A DNA stretch of 5,747 nt from Planktomarina sp. (GTDB lineage: Bacteria; Pseudomonadota; Alphaproteobacteria; Rhodobacterales; Rhodobacteraceae), in the NCBI GenBank assembly GCA_002698165.1, contig NZVF01000036.1:1-5747 (forward strand), in the 5' to 3' direction. The position numbers were made by a program, and so were the translations under genes. Positions 5,252 through 5,747 of this stretch are shown one piece after another; the first letter of the stretch is position 1, and each line of letters begins with the position of its first letter. The notes below the pieces were generated by a model, which was given only the letters and a program-made list of their open reading frames with translations, ran no database searches and was not told the origin of the DNA.

Positions 5252-5747
5252 CGTTTACAGCCTCAATCCTCCACAAACTTTCTGAAAAGGCAATGATTTC
5301 ATTCATCGTAGGGTCAAAGGCATCTTCCAATGGTGAATGACCACAATCAGCCAACATAACAGTATCGACAGGTGAATAACTGCGATTTTCAAGTTCAAAA
5401 ATTTGCTCCTCCGTTCCATATTCATCGTCCACTCCTTGAATGGCCAATGTCGGAATGCGTAAATAATCAATTACTTCTGATACATTCCAATCTTTAAAAT
5501 TGGGATCTAACCAAACGTTATTCCAACCAACAAAAGCATTTTCTGGATCGTTATGATATTTTCCAAGCTTTTGTTTTAAGTTTCTTTTTTCATACTCTTC
5601 CTTTGCCAATGCAATCTGTGCAAGCCCCTTTTCCTCTGTAAAAAAATGTGGTGCCAGCAGTATTAAACCACGAACACGATGATCAATAATGGAGCCCGCA
5701 TATATTGCAGCAATGGTCGCTCCATCAGAATGACCAAGTAGTATACA
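5238..5747 (-). CDS. Alpha/beta hydrolase, N-terminus outside the window
   Basis: The visible 169 residues are the C-terminal two thirds or so of an alpha/beta-fold hydrolase; the frame is open to the right edge, and the TTG near 5609 is an internal leucine codon, not a start. The nucleophile elbow L4-G5-H6-S7-D8-G9 gives the catalytic serine S7 (numbering from the window edge). The acid is D107 or D108 in IQGVDDEYGT, after strand PTLAIQG, and the base is H137 in CGHSPLED. Between them is a lid-like helical insert with KYHNDPENAFVGW and NVWLDPNFKDW, strongly patterned in aromatic residues and recalling a group of proteobacterial hydrolases with GHSDG elbows. The full triad suggests an active esterase, C-C hydrolase or similar enzyme; the substrate is unknown. 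No signal peptide can be assessed. It lies upstream of, and overlaps, the DUF309 gene, so it heads or continues a minus-strand operon. Confidence 0.9.
   Translation of the reverse strand, partial: CILLGHSDGATIAAIYAGSIIDHRVRGLILLAPHFFTEEKGLAQIALAKEEYEKRNLKQKLGKYHNDPENAFVGWNNVWLDPNFKDWNVSEVIDYLRIPTLAIQGVDDEYGTEEQIFELENRSYSPVDTVMLADCGHSPLEDAFDPTMNEIIAFSESLWRIEAVNVVPA

Overview
The window is dense bacterial DNA, fairly AT-rich (about 40% GC by eye, not counted). Intergenic spaces are short, Shine-Dalgarno sites are clear and same-strand genes abut or overlap. The gene content is a Rieske oxygenase with a polyamine-family ABC importer, a ChrR-type cupin, a DUF309 protein and an alpha/beta hydrolase. 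This suggests a proteobacterium, perhaps a marine alphaproteobacterium of the Rhodobacterales/SAR116/SAR11 kind. The taxonomic guess is inference from gene types and base composition only.

Layout: (1) 1-280, plus strand: the C-terminal end of a PotD/PotF-like periplasmic solute-binding protein, cut by the window edge. (2) 303-332: a strong hairpin terminator shared by two convergent units. (3) 335-4304, minus strand: a tight four-gene operon transcribed in the order Rieske oxygenase, PotB-like permease, PotC-like permease, PotA-like ATPase. All its junctions abut or overlap, and the PotB-like gene has a TTG start directly after the Rieske stop codon. (4) 4305-4444: a 140-bp divergent control region holding a spaced inverted repeat and a Fur-box-like palindrome. 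(5) 4445-4804, plus strand: a small stand-alone ChrR-type cupin. (6) 4808-5747, minus strand: an alpha/beta hydrolase running off the right edge (its visible part includes the nucleophile elbow), followed by an overlapping DUF309 gene that also uses a TTG start.

Working model (inference): the binding protein and the PotABC-like importer bring in a small cationic or zwitterionic nitrogen compound. The Rieske enzyme encoded first in the same operon oxidises it, most likely by N-demethylation or another C-N oxidation as in the CntA/GbcA enzymes. The divergent cupin shares the control region and may serve the same response. No ferredoxin/FMN reductase partner and no dedicated transcription factor is seen, so electron supply and regulation must come from elsewhere. 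The hydrolase/DUF309 pair looks like a separate unit. No RNA gene, CRISPR array, insertion sequence or phage feature was seen, and no gene-free stretch exceeds 300 bases.
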